Positions 33,104-42,249 of a stretch of DNA of 64,000 nt are shown piece by piece. The number at the start of each line of letters is the position of its first letter. Positions within the stretch are counted from its first letter, which is position 1. The stretch is from NCBI GenBank assembly GCA_030653385.1, contig JAURZM010000070.1, positions 1 to 64,000 on the forward strand, written 5' to 3'. A model generated the notes under the pieces. The model did not search any database and was not told where the DNA came from. It saw only the letters and a list, made by a program, of their open reading frames with translations. This DNA is from Rubrivivax sp. GTDB taxonomy: Bacteria > Pseudomonadota > Gammaproteobacteria > Burkholderiales > Burkholderiaceae_C. Both the position numbers and the translations under genes were made by a program.

Positions 33104-36025
33104 ATGGCCGCCCCCGTTGCCCTGCTGCTGACCGACCTGGTGGACAGCGCCGCCCTGGCCGCGCGACTGGGCGACGCGGCCATGGCCCGTGTATGGACCG
33201 CACACGACCGCCTGGCGCGCGACCTGCTGCGCGACTGGCGCGGCCGCGAGATCGACAAGACCGACGGCTTCCTGCTGATGTTTGCCGCCGCCGCCGACGC
33301 GCTGGGCTACGCGCTGGCCTACCACCGCGCACTGGCGCAGCTGGAAGCCACCCTGCCCACAGCCGACGGCCAGCCGCTGCGCCTGCGCGCCCGTGCCGGC
33401 CTGCATGTGGGCGAAGTCACGGTGCGCGAAAACCCGGCGGCCGACGTGGCGCTGGGTGCCAAGCCGCTGGAGGTGGACGGGGTCAGCAAACCGCTGGCGG
33501 CGCGTGTGATGTCCATCGCGCTGGGCGGGCAGACGCTGATCACCACGGCGGCACGCAGTGCCTTGGGTGATGTCGGCCACCGCGTGCTCTCGCACGGCCA
33601 CTGGCGCGCCAAGGGTCTGCCGGAACCGATCGAGCTGCTGGAAGTGGGCGAAACCGGGGCGCCTTTCACACCCCCACCCGATGGCGACAAGGTCTACCGC
33701 GTCGTGCGCCAGGGTGAACTGTGGCTGCCCGCCCGCGAAACCCGCCACAGCCTGCCGGCCGAACGCGATGCCTTCATCGGCCGCAGCAGCACGCTGCAGG
33801 AACTGGCACGCCGCTTCGACAAGGGTGCACGGCTGGTGTCGCTGCTGGGCATCGGCGGTTGCGGCAAAACCCGCGTGGCGATGCGTTTTGGCTGGCAGTG
33901 GCTGGGCGACTTTCCGGGTGGTGTGTGGTTCTGCGACCTGGCCGCGGCGCGCACGGTCGAAGGCCTGGTGGCCGCCGTCGCGCAGGGCCTGGACGTGCCG
34001 CTGGCCACCGACGACCCGGTGCAGCAGCTGGGCCACGCGATTGCCGGCCGTGGCGACTGCCTGGTGGTGCTGGACAACTTCGAACAGCTCGCGCGGCATG
34101 CGGAATCGACCGTTGGCCGCTGGCTCGAACGTGCCGGCAACGCCTGCTTCCTGGTCACCACCCGCGAGGTGCTGGGCATCAGCGGTGAAGAGGCGGTGGC
34201 GCTGGCGCCGATGCAGGACAGCGACGCCCAGTCGCTGTTCCTGCGCCGCGCTGCTTCGGCTCGGCGCGACTTCGCGCCCGGTGCCGACGACCTGGCGGCC
34301 ATCGGCCCGCTGGTCAAGCTGCTGGACGGCCTGCCGCTGGCCATCGAACTGGCCGCTGCGCGTGTGCGCACGATGGCGCCGCGCGCCTTGCTGGCCCGCA
34401 TGAGCGAACGCTTCAAACTGTTGGCTTCGTCCAGCAGCCGCGTCGACCGCCAAGCCACGCTGCGTGCCACTTTCGACTGGAGCTGGGACTTGCTGAGCGA
34501 AGGCGAAAGAAGCGCGCTGGCGCAGCTGTCGGTGTTCGAAAGCGGCTTCACGCTGGACGCCGCCGAAGCCGTGATCGACCTCTACCACCTGAAAAACGCA
34601 CCCTGGACAGTGGACGCGGTGCAGTCCTTGGTCGACAAGTCCTTCGTGCGGGCGCTGCCGGGCGAACGTTTCGACCTGTTGGGCAGCGTGCAGGCCTACG
34701 CCAGCGAAAAGCTGCAGGCCGAGACCCAGCCCGGCGCCGCTGCTGGCGCCAGCGCCCACGCGGCCGAGGCGCGTCACAGCGCCTGGTTTGCGGCGCTGGG
34801 CCCGCAGCGCGCCACCGAGCAGCGCTGCATCGAGGTCGACAACCTGGTGGTGGCTTGCCGCCGCGCCACTGCCGCCGGCAACGCCAACACCGCCGCCGGC
34901 GCGCTCGACGGCGCCTGGGCCGCCATCAGCCAGCGCGGGCCCTACCAGGCCGGCCTGGACCTGGCGCAGGCGCTGTGTGATCTGCCTGCGCTGCCCAGCC
35001 GCACCGCGGCGCATGCGCAGCACGTGCTGGGCAGCGTGCTGGAGGCGCTTGGCCGCCGCACGCTGGCCACACCGGCGCTGGAAAGTGCCCTGCAACATGC
35101 CCGTCAGGCGCAGGACAAACGCTGCGAGTGTGGCGTCTGCATCCGCCTGGGCGCGCTGCACGCCCGCGAAGGCCGCGGCGAAGAAGCCCGTGCCGAGCTG
35201 GCGCTGGCGCTGCAAGGCGCGCTTGCGCTGGGCGACGGTGAACTGGAGTGCGCGGCGCTGAACGGCCTGGGCACGCTGGAATTCGAACAGGGCCAGTTGC
35301 CGCAAGCCCAGGCCCACTACGAAGCCGCGCTGGCACGCGCGCGGCAGCTGGGTGACCGCCGCTGGCAGGGCAACTTGCTCAGCAACCTGGCCAATCTGCA
35401 TGCCAACGTCGGCCAGCTGGACCGTGCCGGTGCGCTGTCCGAAGAAGCGCTGCACATCGCCCGCCAGCTGGGCGACCGCCAGCGTGAAGGCACGCGCCTG
35501 AGCAACCTGGGCATGTTGCTTTACCTGCAGGGGCGGCTGGACGCGGCGCAGACTGCCAGCCAGGCAGCCCTGGTGGCGGCCCGCGAGCTGGGCCACGCCC
35601 GGCTGGAGTGCACGGTGCTGGCCAACCTGGGCCTGGTGCACGCCGCCGCAGGCCGCGCTGAACAAGCGGTGGCCTGCCACGAACCCGCGCTGGCGCTGGC
35701 CCGGCAACTGGGCAACCGGCGCGCGGAAGCGCAGATCCTGGGCAACCTGGGTGTCGCGCAGGCACGGCTGGGGCAGACAGGACCAGCACGTGAACACCTG
35801 CAAGCCGGTCTGTCGGTGCTGCGCGCCAGCAGCGACAAGCTCAGCCTGGGCCTCGTCCTGTGCGGCTTGGCCGAAGTCGAATGGCTGGACGGCCAATCCG
35901 CAGCCGCAGCGCGGGCGATGGAAGAAGCCCAATCGTTGACCCAGGCCGCGCAGGCTGGGCCGGCTTCTGAACTGGGCTTGGCGGTGGCGCGGCTGCAGCG
36001 CCTGCTGAGCGCGCCGGCTGCTTGA
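33104..36025 (+). CDS. Class III cyclase-like / STAND NTPase / TPR protein
   Basis: 973 aa from ATG 33104; a GTG at 33074 inside the previous gene is an alternative. Residues about 5-170 are a class III cyclase-like domain. The metal aspartates are in LLLTDLVDSAAL and DKTDGFLLMF, but the usual VNxAAR motif reads SKPLAARV, so the transition-state Asn is lost while Arg stays. Then a P-loop NTPase with Walker A GIGGCGKTRVAMRF (about 250) and Walker B LVVLDNFEQL, of the AfsR/STAND type, and from about 570 to the end TPR-like repeats. This is a signal-switch layout; the N-terminal domain may bind nucleotide rather than make cAMP. No DNA-binding domain is visible. Confidence 0.85.
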   Translation: MAAPVALLLTDLVDSAALAARLGDAAMARVWTAHDRLARDLLRDWRGREIDKTDGFLLMFAAAADALGYALAYHRALAQLEATLPTADGQPLRLRARAGLHVGEVTVRENPAADVALGAKPLEVDGVSKPLAARVMSIALGGQTLITTAARSALGDVGHRVLSHGHWRAKGLPEPIELLEVGETGAPFTPPPDGDKVYRVVRQGELWLPARETRHSLPAERDAFIGRSSTLQELARRFDKGARLVSLLGIGGCGKTRVAMRFGWQWLGDFPGGVWFCDLAAARTVEGLVAAVAQGLDVPLATDDPVQQLGHAIAGRGDCLVVLDNFEQLARHAESTVGRWLERAGNACFLVTTREVLGISGEEAVALAPMQDSDAQSLFLRRAASARRDFAPGADDLAAIGPLVKLLDGLPLAIELAAARVRTMAPRALLARMSERFKLLASSSSRVDRQATLRATFDWSWDLLSEGERSALAQLSVFESGFTLDAAEAVIDLYHLKNAPWTVDAVQSLVDKSFVRALPGERFDLLGSVQAYASEKLQAETQPGAAAGASAHAAEARHSAWFAALGPQRATEQRCIEVDNLVVACRRATAAGNANTAAGALDGAWAAISQRGPYQAGLDLAQALCDLPALPSRTAAHAQHVLGSVLEALGRRTLATPALESALQHARQAQDKRCECGVCIRLGALHAREGRGEEARAELALALQGALALGDGELECAALNGLGTLEFEQGQLPQAQAHYEAALARARQLGDRRWQGNLLSNLANLHANVGQLDRAGALSEEALHIARQLGDRQREGTRLSNLGMLLYLQGRLDAAQTASQAALVAARELGHARLECTVLANLGLVHAAAGRAEQAVACHEPALALARQLGNRRAEAQILGNLGVAQARLGQTGPAREHLQAGLSVLRASSDKLSLGLVLCGLAEVEWLDGQSAAAARAMEEAQSLTQAAQAGPASELGLAVARLQRLLSAPAA

Positions 36026-36034
36026 TGTCGCCGG

Positions 36035-36415
36035 CTACTCGTCCTGGATCCACAGGTCGGGCTGCGGCGGCTGGCTGGGCTGCAGGCTGCGCGTGCTGAC
36101 CAGGCGGATGACATAGCTGTAGCGCTTGGCCGTGGCCTCGGCGGTTTTGTCGCAGCGCATCAGCCGGTTTCTGTCCGACGCCTGGCAGCGGTGGCTGCCA
36201 GCCGGAGAGAAGGACACACCGTCGTCGGCAAACTGCTGCCCGGGGGTGCTGATGCGCCACCACAGTGTCTGCTGCCCCGCTTGCCGGGTGTACTGTTCGT
36301 TCGAGACGGCGATCTTGCCGTCGACCACCTGCACGTCGATGGTGTCGCGCTCGGTCTGCGCCTGGCTCAACTGCAGGGTGCCCAGCGCGAGCAGCGCCAC
36401 GGTGATGCGTTTCAT
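36035..36415 (-). CDS. Small exported protein, function unknown
   Basis: 126 aa. Signal peptide MKRITVALLALGTLQLSQAQ, then a beta-rich domain containing TIDVQVVDGKIAVS, TLWWRISTPGQQFADDGVSF and two cysteines (HRCQAS and MRCDKT) that could form a disulphide. No family is recognised. It stands alone: tail-to-tail with the cyclase-like gene (9 bases) and 127 bases from the TRAP operon end. Confidence 0.6.
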   Translation of the reverse strand: MKRITVALLALGTLQLSQAQTERDTIDVQVVDGKIAVSNEQYTRQAGQQTLWWRISTPGQQFADDGVSFSPAGSHRCQASDRNRLMRCDKTAEATAKRYSYVIRLVSTRSLQPSQPPQPDLWIQDE

Positions 36416-36541
36416 GGTGTTCTCCGCCTCTTGCGTTTTTCTTCATGCGGCCCGTCCGGCCGTGTGGAGAATTCTGTACCCGGATGTGTCCGCCGCAAGG
36501 GAATATTCACCCGCGCGCAGCGGTGCTGCGGCCCCACCACG

Positions 36542-37816
36542 TCAGCGGTAGGCCAGGTCGCGCAACGTCAGGCTCAGCGCCGGTGTGAAGGTGATGATCA
36601 TCAGGCAGCCCAGCACCACCAGCACAAAAGGCACCAGCTGCGGCACGATGCGGTCCAGGCTGAGCCGGGCCACGGTGCAGGCCGCAAACAGGTTCACCCC
36701 GAAGGGCGGCGTGATCATGCCCAGCGCCAGGTTGACGACCATCACGATGCCGAAGTGCACCGGGTCGACACCGAAGAACATTGCCACCGGCGCCAGGATC
36801 GGCGCCAGCACGATGATGGCCGCGCTGGTCTCGATGAACATGCCGATCAGGAACAGCGCCAGGTTCACGCCCAGCAGGAACAGCAGCGGGCTTTCCAGCA
36901 CGTCCTTCAGCCACAGGCCGATGGCGTCGGGCACACCGGCACGGGTGATCAGGTAGGCAAACAGGCCGGCGTTGGCGATGATGAACATGATCACCGACGA
37001 CGACACCACGCTCTTCCGGAAGATGCCCAGCAGGTCTTTCAGCCGGATCTCGCGGTAGACCACGATGCCGACGAACAGGGCATAAGCCACCGCCACTGCC
37101 GACGCTTCGGTGGGCGTGAAGATGCCGCCGTAGATGCCACCCAGGATGATCACCGGCATCAAGAGCGCCCAGCCCGCCTGCCAGGTGGCACGGCCCACGC
37201 TCAGGCGGCCTTCGCCGTCGTCCTTACCCCAGCCCTTCCACTTGCACCACAGCCAGACGAAGAGCATCAGCGCGCCGCCGATCAGGAAGCCCGGGCCCAC
37301 ACCGGCGATGAACAGTTCGCCGATCGAGATTTCGGCCGACACGCCGTACAGGATCATCGGAATCGACGGTGGAATGACCACGCCCAGTTCGGCACTGCTG
37401 GCCTGCAGCGCTGCCGCGTAAGGTGCCGGGTAGCCGTGTTTGATGAGCGCCGGGATCAGGATCGCGCCGATGGCAAAGGTGGTGGCCACGCTGCTGCCCG
37501 ACACCGCAGCAAAGATCATGCAGGTCAGCACGCAGGTCATCGGCAGGCCGCCCTGCACGCCGCCCACCAGGCTCTTGGCAAACTCCACCAGGCGGCGGCT
37601 GATGCCACCGGTTTCCATCAGGTTGCCAGCCAGGATGAAAAAGGGAATCGCGGCCAGCGGAAAGCGGTTGATGGAAGAAAACATTTCCTTCACCGCGATC
37701 AGCATGTTCACGTTGCTGATCTGGATGCCCACCAGCGCCGCCAGACCGATGGACACCGCCACCGAGATGGTGAGTGCAAAGCACAGCACCATCGTCAGGA
37801 CCATCGCTGCGCTCAT
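36542..37816 (-). CDS. TRAP transporter large permease (DctM family)
   Basis: 424 aa from ATG 37816; longer frames upstream read into the small-permease gene and are non-coding. About 11-12 hydrophobic spans. Family motifs: FPLAAIPFFILAGNLMETGGISRRL, SGSSVATTFAIGAILIPALIKHGY, VIPPSIPMILYGV, GIFTPTEASAVAVAYAL and NLALGMITPPFGVNLF. It is the ion-coupled transport channel that takes substrate from the periplasmic binding protein. Last gene of a complete three-gene TRAP operon. Confidence 0.95.
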   Translation of the reverse strand: MSAAMVLTMVLCFALTISVAVSIGLAALVGIQISNVNMLIAVKEMFSSINRFPLAAIPFFILAGNLMETGGISRRLVEFAKSLVGGVQGGLPMTCVLTCMIFAAVSGSSVATTFAIGAILIPALIKHGYPAPYAAALQASSAELGVVIPPSIPMILYGVSAEISIGELFIAGVGPGFLIGGALMLFVWLWCKWKGWGKDDGEGRLSVGRATWQAGWALLMPVIILGGIYGGIFTPTEASAVAVAYALFVGIVVYREIRLKDLLGIFRKSVVSSSVIMFIIANAGLFAYLITRAGVPDAIGLWLKDVLESPLLFLLGVNLALFLIGMFIETSAAIIVLAPILAPVAMFFGVDPVHFGIVMVVNLALGMITPPFGVNLFAACTVARLSLDRIVPQLVPFVLVVLGCLMIITFTPALSLTLRDLAYR

Positions 37817-37856
37817 CGCTCGTCTCTCATGTCGCGGCTTGTCGTGTCGCCGCCGT

Positions 37857-38351
37857 TCAAGTCGCTGTCTCCAGTTCCATGCGCATCGGGTCCAGCCAGT
37901 TGCCGATGATGGCAATGGTGCTGAACACCCCGCCCACGGGCAAAGCCAGGTAGGCCCAGAACATCGACACGTTCTCCAGGCCCGCCACCGTCTGCACGCT
38001 GCCACGCTGCGCGTAGTCCCAGCCGACGATGATGATCACCGCCATCAGCAGCAGCGCAGCCAGCGCCACCATGGTGTCCAGGAAACGCCGGGTGCGAGCG
38101 CCGCTCCAGCGGTAAAGAACGTCGACACTGACCATGGCCCCCACGCGGAAGGCATGCGGGATGCCCAGGAACACCATCCAGATCAGCGTGAAGCGGATCA
38201 GCACTTCCGTCCACTCCGCCGGCCGTTCGATGATGAACCGCGTGACGATCTGCCACATGCCCAGGCCTGCGGCAGCGGCCAGCATCGCACAGGCCAGCCA
38301 GGTGGCCAGCGCGGTGGTGGCGCGTTCGACGGTCAGGTAGACCTGCTTCAA
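37857..38351 (-). CDS. TRAP transporter small permease (DctQ family)
   Basis: 164 aa with four hydrophobic spans (about 18-38, 48-66, 88-110, 130-150) and the family pattern EWTEVLIRFTLIWMVFLG. It forms the membrane complex with the large permease. It starts 7 bases after the binding-protein stop and is followed by the large permease after 40 bases, so all three are in one operon. Confidence 0.93.
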   Translation of the reverse strand: MKQVYLTVERATTALATWLACAMLAAAAGLGMWQIVTRFIIERPAEWTEVLIRFTLIWMVFLGIPHAFRVGAMVSVDVLYRWSGARTRRFLDTMVALAALLLMAVIIIVGWDYAQRGSVQTVAGLENVSMFWAYLALPVGGVFSTIAIIGNWLDPMRMELETAT

Positions 38352-38358
38352 ACCCGCT

Positions 38359-39357
38359 TCACTTGAAGTTGCGGATGCGTTCGATGTTGGCCTTGCCGAA
38401 CTGGGATTCGAACTGCGCGTAGACGGGGCTCAGCGCACTCTGGAACTTGGCCTTGTCGATGTTCTCGACCACGCTCATGCCCTTGCTGCGCAACTCGGCC
38501 ACGCCCTTGGCGTCGTCTTCGTCGACGCGCGCCCGGTTGGCCTTGGTGGCTTCCCTGGCGGCGTCCAGGAAGGCCTGTTTGTCGGCTGCGCTGAGCTTGT
38601 CGAAGGCCGCCTTGTTCATCAGGAAGATGGCCGGGCTGTAGACGTGGCCGGTGAGCGACAGGTGCTTCTGCACCTGGTCGAACTTGGCGGCCATGATCAC
38701 CGACAGCGGGTTCTCCTGCCCGTCCACGGTGCCCTGCTGCAGCGCGGTGAACACTTCCGGGAAAGCCATCGGTGTGGTGACGATGCCAAAGCCCTTGTAG
38801 GCGGCCACGTGCACGGGGTTTTCCATCGTGCGCATCTTCAGGCCCTTCAGGTCTTCGGGTGCGTTCACGGCGCGTTTGCTGTTGGTCATGTGACGCACGC
38901 CGTTTTCGGCCCAGGCCAGGGCCTTGAAGCCCTTGGACTCGAATTCCTTCAGCATCTCCTGCCCGATGGGGCCGTCCAGCACCGCACGGGCATGGGCCTT
39001 GTCGCGGAACAGGAAAGGGATGTCCAGGATGCGCGCGGCCGGCACGAAGTTGGGCACCGGGCCGGTGCTGGTCAGCGTCAGTTCCTGCGTGCCCAGTTGG
39101 ACCGCTTCGATGCTTTCGCGTTCGCCGCCCAGGCTGCCGGAATAGAAGGGCTGAACCTTGATGCGGCCATTGGTGCGCTGCTCGACTTCCTTGGCGAAAA
39201 CATCGATGCCGATGCCCTGGTGCGAGTTCTGGCCGATGGAGATGCTGATCTTCATGGCCGTCTGGGCGCTGGCGCTCAGCGGCAGCAAGGCACCGACGGC
39301 CAGGGCCATGGCAGCGGCGGATGCAGATGCAGTTACAAGCAGGCTGAAAGTCTTCAA
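38359..39357 (-). CDS. TRAP transporter periplasmic binding protein (DctP family), TTG start
   Basis: 332 aa from a TTG codon at 39357. It is preferred because GGAG lies 8 bases upstream and it yields a clean signal peptide (MKTFSLLVTASASAAAMALA, cleavage near SASAQ). The upstream in-frame ATG at 39441 would run antisense through the start of the divergent gene and hide the signal peptide. The mature domain shows DctP features: FYSGSLGGERESIEAVQLGT, DIPFLFRDKAHARAVLDG, LKGLKMRTMENPVHVAAYK and GTVDGQENPLSVI. Ligand is probably an organic acid anion. The divergent URC operon makes a pyrimidine or its breakdown product worth testing. Confidence 0.93.
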   Translation of the reverse strand: MKTFSLLVTASASAAAMALAVGALLPLSASAQTAMKISISIGQNSHQGIGIDVFAKEVEQRTNGRIKVQPFYSGSLGGERESIEAVQLGTQELTLTSTGPVPNFVPAARILDIPFLFRDKAHARAVLDGPIGQEMLKEFESKGFKALAWAENGVRHMTNSKRAVNAPEDLKGLKMRTMENPVHVAAYKGFGIVTTPMAFPEVFTALQQGTVDGQENPLSVIMAAKFDQVQKHLSLTGHVYSPAIFLMNKAAFDKLSAADKQAFLDAAREATKANRARVDEDDAKGVAELRSKGMSVVENIDKAKFQSALSPVYAQFESQFGKANIERIRNFK

Positions 39358-39439
39358 GGTGGTGTCTCCGGGATGTGGTTTGGCGCGAGTCTTGGGTTCT
39401 AGCGTATCTTTCGCGTTTTCGCCCCCGGTATCGTCCCCC

Positions 39440-40708
39440 ATGGAAAGCCCTTCTCCGGCCAGCCCGACCGCCGGCCACATCCGCCTGACTTCGCACCCGG
39501 GCCAGGGCACGGCCACCGGCGCCTTGGCGCTGAACTGGGGCGCCGCCGACCCTCAGGTGCGTGGGCCGGTGGTGGGCACCACGGCCAACCGCAGCCAACG
39601 CAACGTCATCGGCACCCACAGTGGCAGTTATGGCGTCTACCGGGCGCTGGCCGTGGCCGCCGGCAACCTGGTGCGCGGCCACCGTGCTGACCTGACCAAC
39701 ACCGCGCCCACAGACATCGTGGGGCCTTATCCGCAGTGGCTGGACGCCCGCAAGATGGTGTCCATCGACCCCTGGGGCGCCAGCGTGCAAAGTGTGTTTG
39801 CCGAGCAACTGGCGATGGGCTACGACATCCGGCCAACGATTGCCGTCACCAAGGCTCACATCCATCTGCCCGAGATCAAGCAGGCCCTGGCCTTTCAGCG
39901 CCTGGCGGTGGACGGGCGGGTGCTGCTGGAAGATGCATCGGCCACCGTCACCAAGGTCGCCGTCGAACCCGTCTGGTGGCTGCCCGGCGTGGCCGCCCGT
40001 TTCAAGGTCAGCGAGGCCGAGCTGCGGCGCGCGCTGTTCGAAGAAACCGGCGGCATGTACCCCGAGCTGGTGACCCGCAGCGACCTGGAAGTTTTCCTGC
40101 CGCCCATCGGCGGCCAGACGCTTTATGTGTTCGGCGACATCCGCGACCTGGCCGACCCGAAGGTCACACTCACCGCGCGCGTGCACGACGAATGCAATGG
40201 CTCGGATGTCTTCGGCAGCGACATCTGCACCTGCAGGCCCTACCTGACCCACGCCATCGAAGAATGCATCCGCGGCGCACAGGCCGGTGGCGTGGGCCTC
40301 ATCGCCTACAGCCGCAAGGAAGGCCGCGCCCTGGGCGAAGTCACCAAGTTCCTGGTCTACAACGCGCGCAAGCGTCAATTGGGCGGCGACAGCGCCGACA
40401 AGTACTTCCTGCGCACCGAATGTGTGGCTGGCGTGCAGGACATGCGCTTCCAGGAATTGATGCCCGACGTGCTGCATTGGCTGGGCATCCGAAAAATCCA
40501 CCGACTGGTGAGCATGAGCAACGACAAATACGACGCCATCACGGGCAGTGGCATTGAAGTGGGCGAACGCGTGCCCATCCCCGACGCGCTGATCCCGGCC
40601 GACGCCAAGGTGGAGATGGAAGCCAAGATCGCCGCCGGCTATTTCACCGAAGGGCTGGTGCCCACCGACGTCGAGCTGGCGCTGGTCAAGGGGCGCGGCC
40701 TTGAGTGA
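39440..40708 (+). CDS. GTP cyclohydrolase II-like protein of the URC1 type
   Basis: 422 aa. The C-terminal half is GTP cyclohydrolase II-like: Zn ligands C-x10-C-x-C in HDECNGSDVFGSDICTC, then IAYSRKEGRALGEVTKF (in place of the standard Q-E-G-R-G motif), and KYDAITGSGIEVGERVPI. An N-terminal extension of about 170 residues (NVIGTHSGSYGVYRALAVAA; PYPQWLDARKMVSIDPWG) sets it apart from riboflavin RibA. Together with the URC4/DUF1688 gene that overlaps it by 8 bp and upp nearby, this is the URC1-like enzyme of reductive-independent uracil catabolism known from Lachancea kluyveri. The ATG at 39440 is only 82 bases from the divergent TRAP operon start. Confidence 0.88.
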   Translation: MESPSPASPTAGHIRLTSHPGQGTATGALALNWGAADPQVRGPVVGTTANRSQRNVIGTHSGSYGVYRALAVAAGNLVRGHRADLTNTAPTDIVGPYPQWLDARKMVSIDPWGASVQSVFAEQLAMGYDIRPTIAVTKAHIHLPEIKQALAFQRLAVDGRVLLEDASATVTKVAVEPVWWLPGVAARFKVSEAELRRALFEETGGMYPELVTRSDLEVFLPPIGGQTLYVFGDIRDLADPKVTLTARVHDECNGSDVFGSDICTCRPYLTHAIEECIRGAQAGGVGLIAYSRKEGRALGEVTKFLVYNARKRQLGGDSADKYFLRTECVAGVQDMRFQELMPDVLHWLGIRKIHRLVSMSNDKYDAITGSGIEVGERVPIPDALIPADAKVEMEAKIAAGYFTEGLVPTDVELALVKGRGLE

Positions 40709-42161
40709 AACCCTGAAGGCGCTGCTGCAGGACCTGCCGCCCTCGCTGCACCCGCTGGCCCGGCTGCACGACCCCGCCACCATCCGCGCGCGGTGTGCGG
40801 AGATCGTCAAGTCGGTCGACAGCGGCGTGAGCCCGAACTTTTCGCTGAACCGCGCCCGGCTGGACGACGTCGCCGACCGCGTGGCCGCGCTCACGCTGCG
40901 GCGCTTTCCCGACCTGGTGATCCCGTACCACAGCCGCTGGCGCCACTTCGAAGCCGGTGGCATCGACCGCAAGGGCGAAATGGATGCGGCGATGGCCGAC
41001 CGGCCGGTGGCCGAACAGGCCCGCGCCCGCTTCGACCTGACGGTGGTGAGCGTGCTGCTCGACGCTGGCGCCGGGCCCAGTTGGCGCTACACCGAACACC
41101 AGAAGCTGGCCGCTGCGGCATTGCCACAGGCCGCACCCGACGATTTGCTGGCGATGCTGGACCAGTCGGCGCGCACCGCCGCGCCCGCTGCGGCGGCATC
41201 GGCTGCCCAGGCTGAAACTTCACCCGAAACCCCTGCCGACACGCAAGCACCTGAACCGGCCGACGGAGGCAGCTACACCCGTTCAGAAGGCCTGGGGGTG
41301 GCCAGCTTCCGGGCTTTCATGGCGGGCGCCTTTTCTTCCAAACCCGGCGAACCCTGGCGGGCCGACGCCGCGGCCCTGCGCCACGTCGACGTGGCCGCGC
41401 TGCGGGCCATCTTCCAGAGCAACCCGAACAACCCGATGGTGGGCCTGGAAGGCCGCGCCGCGCTGCTGTCGCGCATGGGCGGTGTTCTGCAGGGCGAAGC
41501 CCAGCGCAGCGGCCATGAAGCCCGACCGGGCCTGATCTACGACCGCCTGACCGCCAACGGCGTGCGCACGCAGGTCAGCGCGACCGAGGTGCTGGGCGAG
41601 GTGCTGCGCAGCCTGTCGGGCATCTGGCCCAGCGGCAGCAAGGTGCAGGGCCTGCCGGGTGGCGACGTCTGGCCGCACCGCTGGGCGGGCGCAGTGGTGG
41701 GCGGGCCGCCGGGCTCGGCTGCACGCATGAACGACCGCACCACCGAAGGCTGGGTGCCCTTCCACAAGCTGAGCCAGTGGATGAGCTATTCGCTGCTCGA
41801 ACCTCTGCAGTGGGCCGGTGTCACCGTCACCGATCTCGATGCGCTGACCGGCCTGCCCGAGTACCGCAACGGCGGCCTGCTGATCGACGGCGGGGTCATC
41901 GTGCCGCGCGACCCGCGCCTCTTGGCCCGCACCTGGAAGCCGCAGGACGAGTTCATCATCGAATGGCGTGCGCTCACCGTGGTGCTGCTCGACGAACTGG
42001 CGGTGCGCGTGCGGCAGCGCCTGGGCAAGACGGCCGAAGAACTGCCGCTGGCCTGCATCCTGGAAGGTGGCACCTGGGCCGCCGGGCGCGAGATTGCCAA
42101 GGAATTGCGGCCCGACGGCGCACCGCCGCTGCGCATCGAAAGCGACGGCACGATTTTTTGA
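40701..42161 (+). CDS. URC4/urg3 family protein (DUF1688)
   Basis: 486 aa from TTG 40701, inside the end of the URC1-like gene (8-bp overlap). Matches the DUF1688 family: NLxRxxDVADxV-like NRARLDDVADRVAAL, IPYHSRWRHFEAGGIDR, TEGWVPFHKLSQWMSYSLLEPL and PEYRNGGLLIDGGVIVPRDP. Residues about 155-190 are an Ala/Pro/Glu-rich low-complexity insert, probably a flexible linker. URC4 is essential for the URC uracil pathway in yeast but its biochemical role is not established. The repeat copy B begins right after its TGA. Confidence 0.9.
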   Translation: MSETLKALLQDLPPSLHPLARLHDPATIRARCAEIVKSVDSGVSPNFSLNRARLDDVADRVAALTLRRFPDLVIPYHSRWRHFEAGGIDRKGEMDAAMADRPVAEQARARFDLTVVSVLLDAGAGPSWRYTEHQKLAAAALPQAAPDDLLAMLDQSARTAAPAAAASAAQAETSPETPADTQAPEPADGGSYTRSEGLGVASFRAFMAGAFSSKPGEPWRADAAALRHVDVAALRAIFQSNPNNPMVGLEGRAALLSRMGGVLQGEAQRSGHEARPGLIYDRLTANGVRTQVSATEVLGEVLRSLSGIWPSGSKVQGLPGGDVWPHRWAGAVVGGPPGSAARMNDRTTEGWVPFHKLSQWMSYSLLEPLQWAGVTVTDLDALTGLPEYRNGGLLIDGGVIVPRDPRLLARTWKPQDEFIIEWRALTVVLLDELAVRVRQRLGKTAEELPLACILEGGTWAAGREIAKELRPDGAPPLRIESDGTIF

Positions 42162-42249
42162 AGCCCCCGACCTCGCTGCGCTCGGTACCCCCCAAGGGGG
42201 CCGTCCCCCGACGGCCCGGCGAAGCCGGATCCGTGGGGGGAAGCTTGAT
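42162..42249. repeat. Dispersed palindromic repeat, copy B
   Basis: AGCCCCCGACCTCGCTGCGC onwards, three stacked hairpins (CCCCCC/GGGGG, GCCGTC/GACGGC, CCGGC/GCCGG), ending GTGGGGGGAAGCTTGA. It matches copy C at 44453-44542 throughout and copy A in part. It directly follows the URC4 stop. Its last bases provide the leader and purine-rich ribosome site of the XRE regulator, whose ATG at 42248 falls in the final GATG. Confidence 0.85.

Noticed and set aside
32732-35932. Over 1000-codon minus-strand frame opposite the cyclase-like/NTPase/TPR gene
   Set aside because: Composition is low-complexity His/Gln/Arg/Gly. The plus strand carries Walker and cyclase motifs, so this is a shadow.
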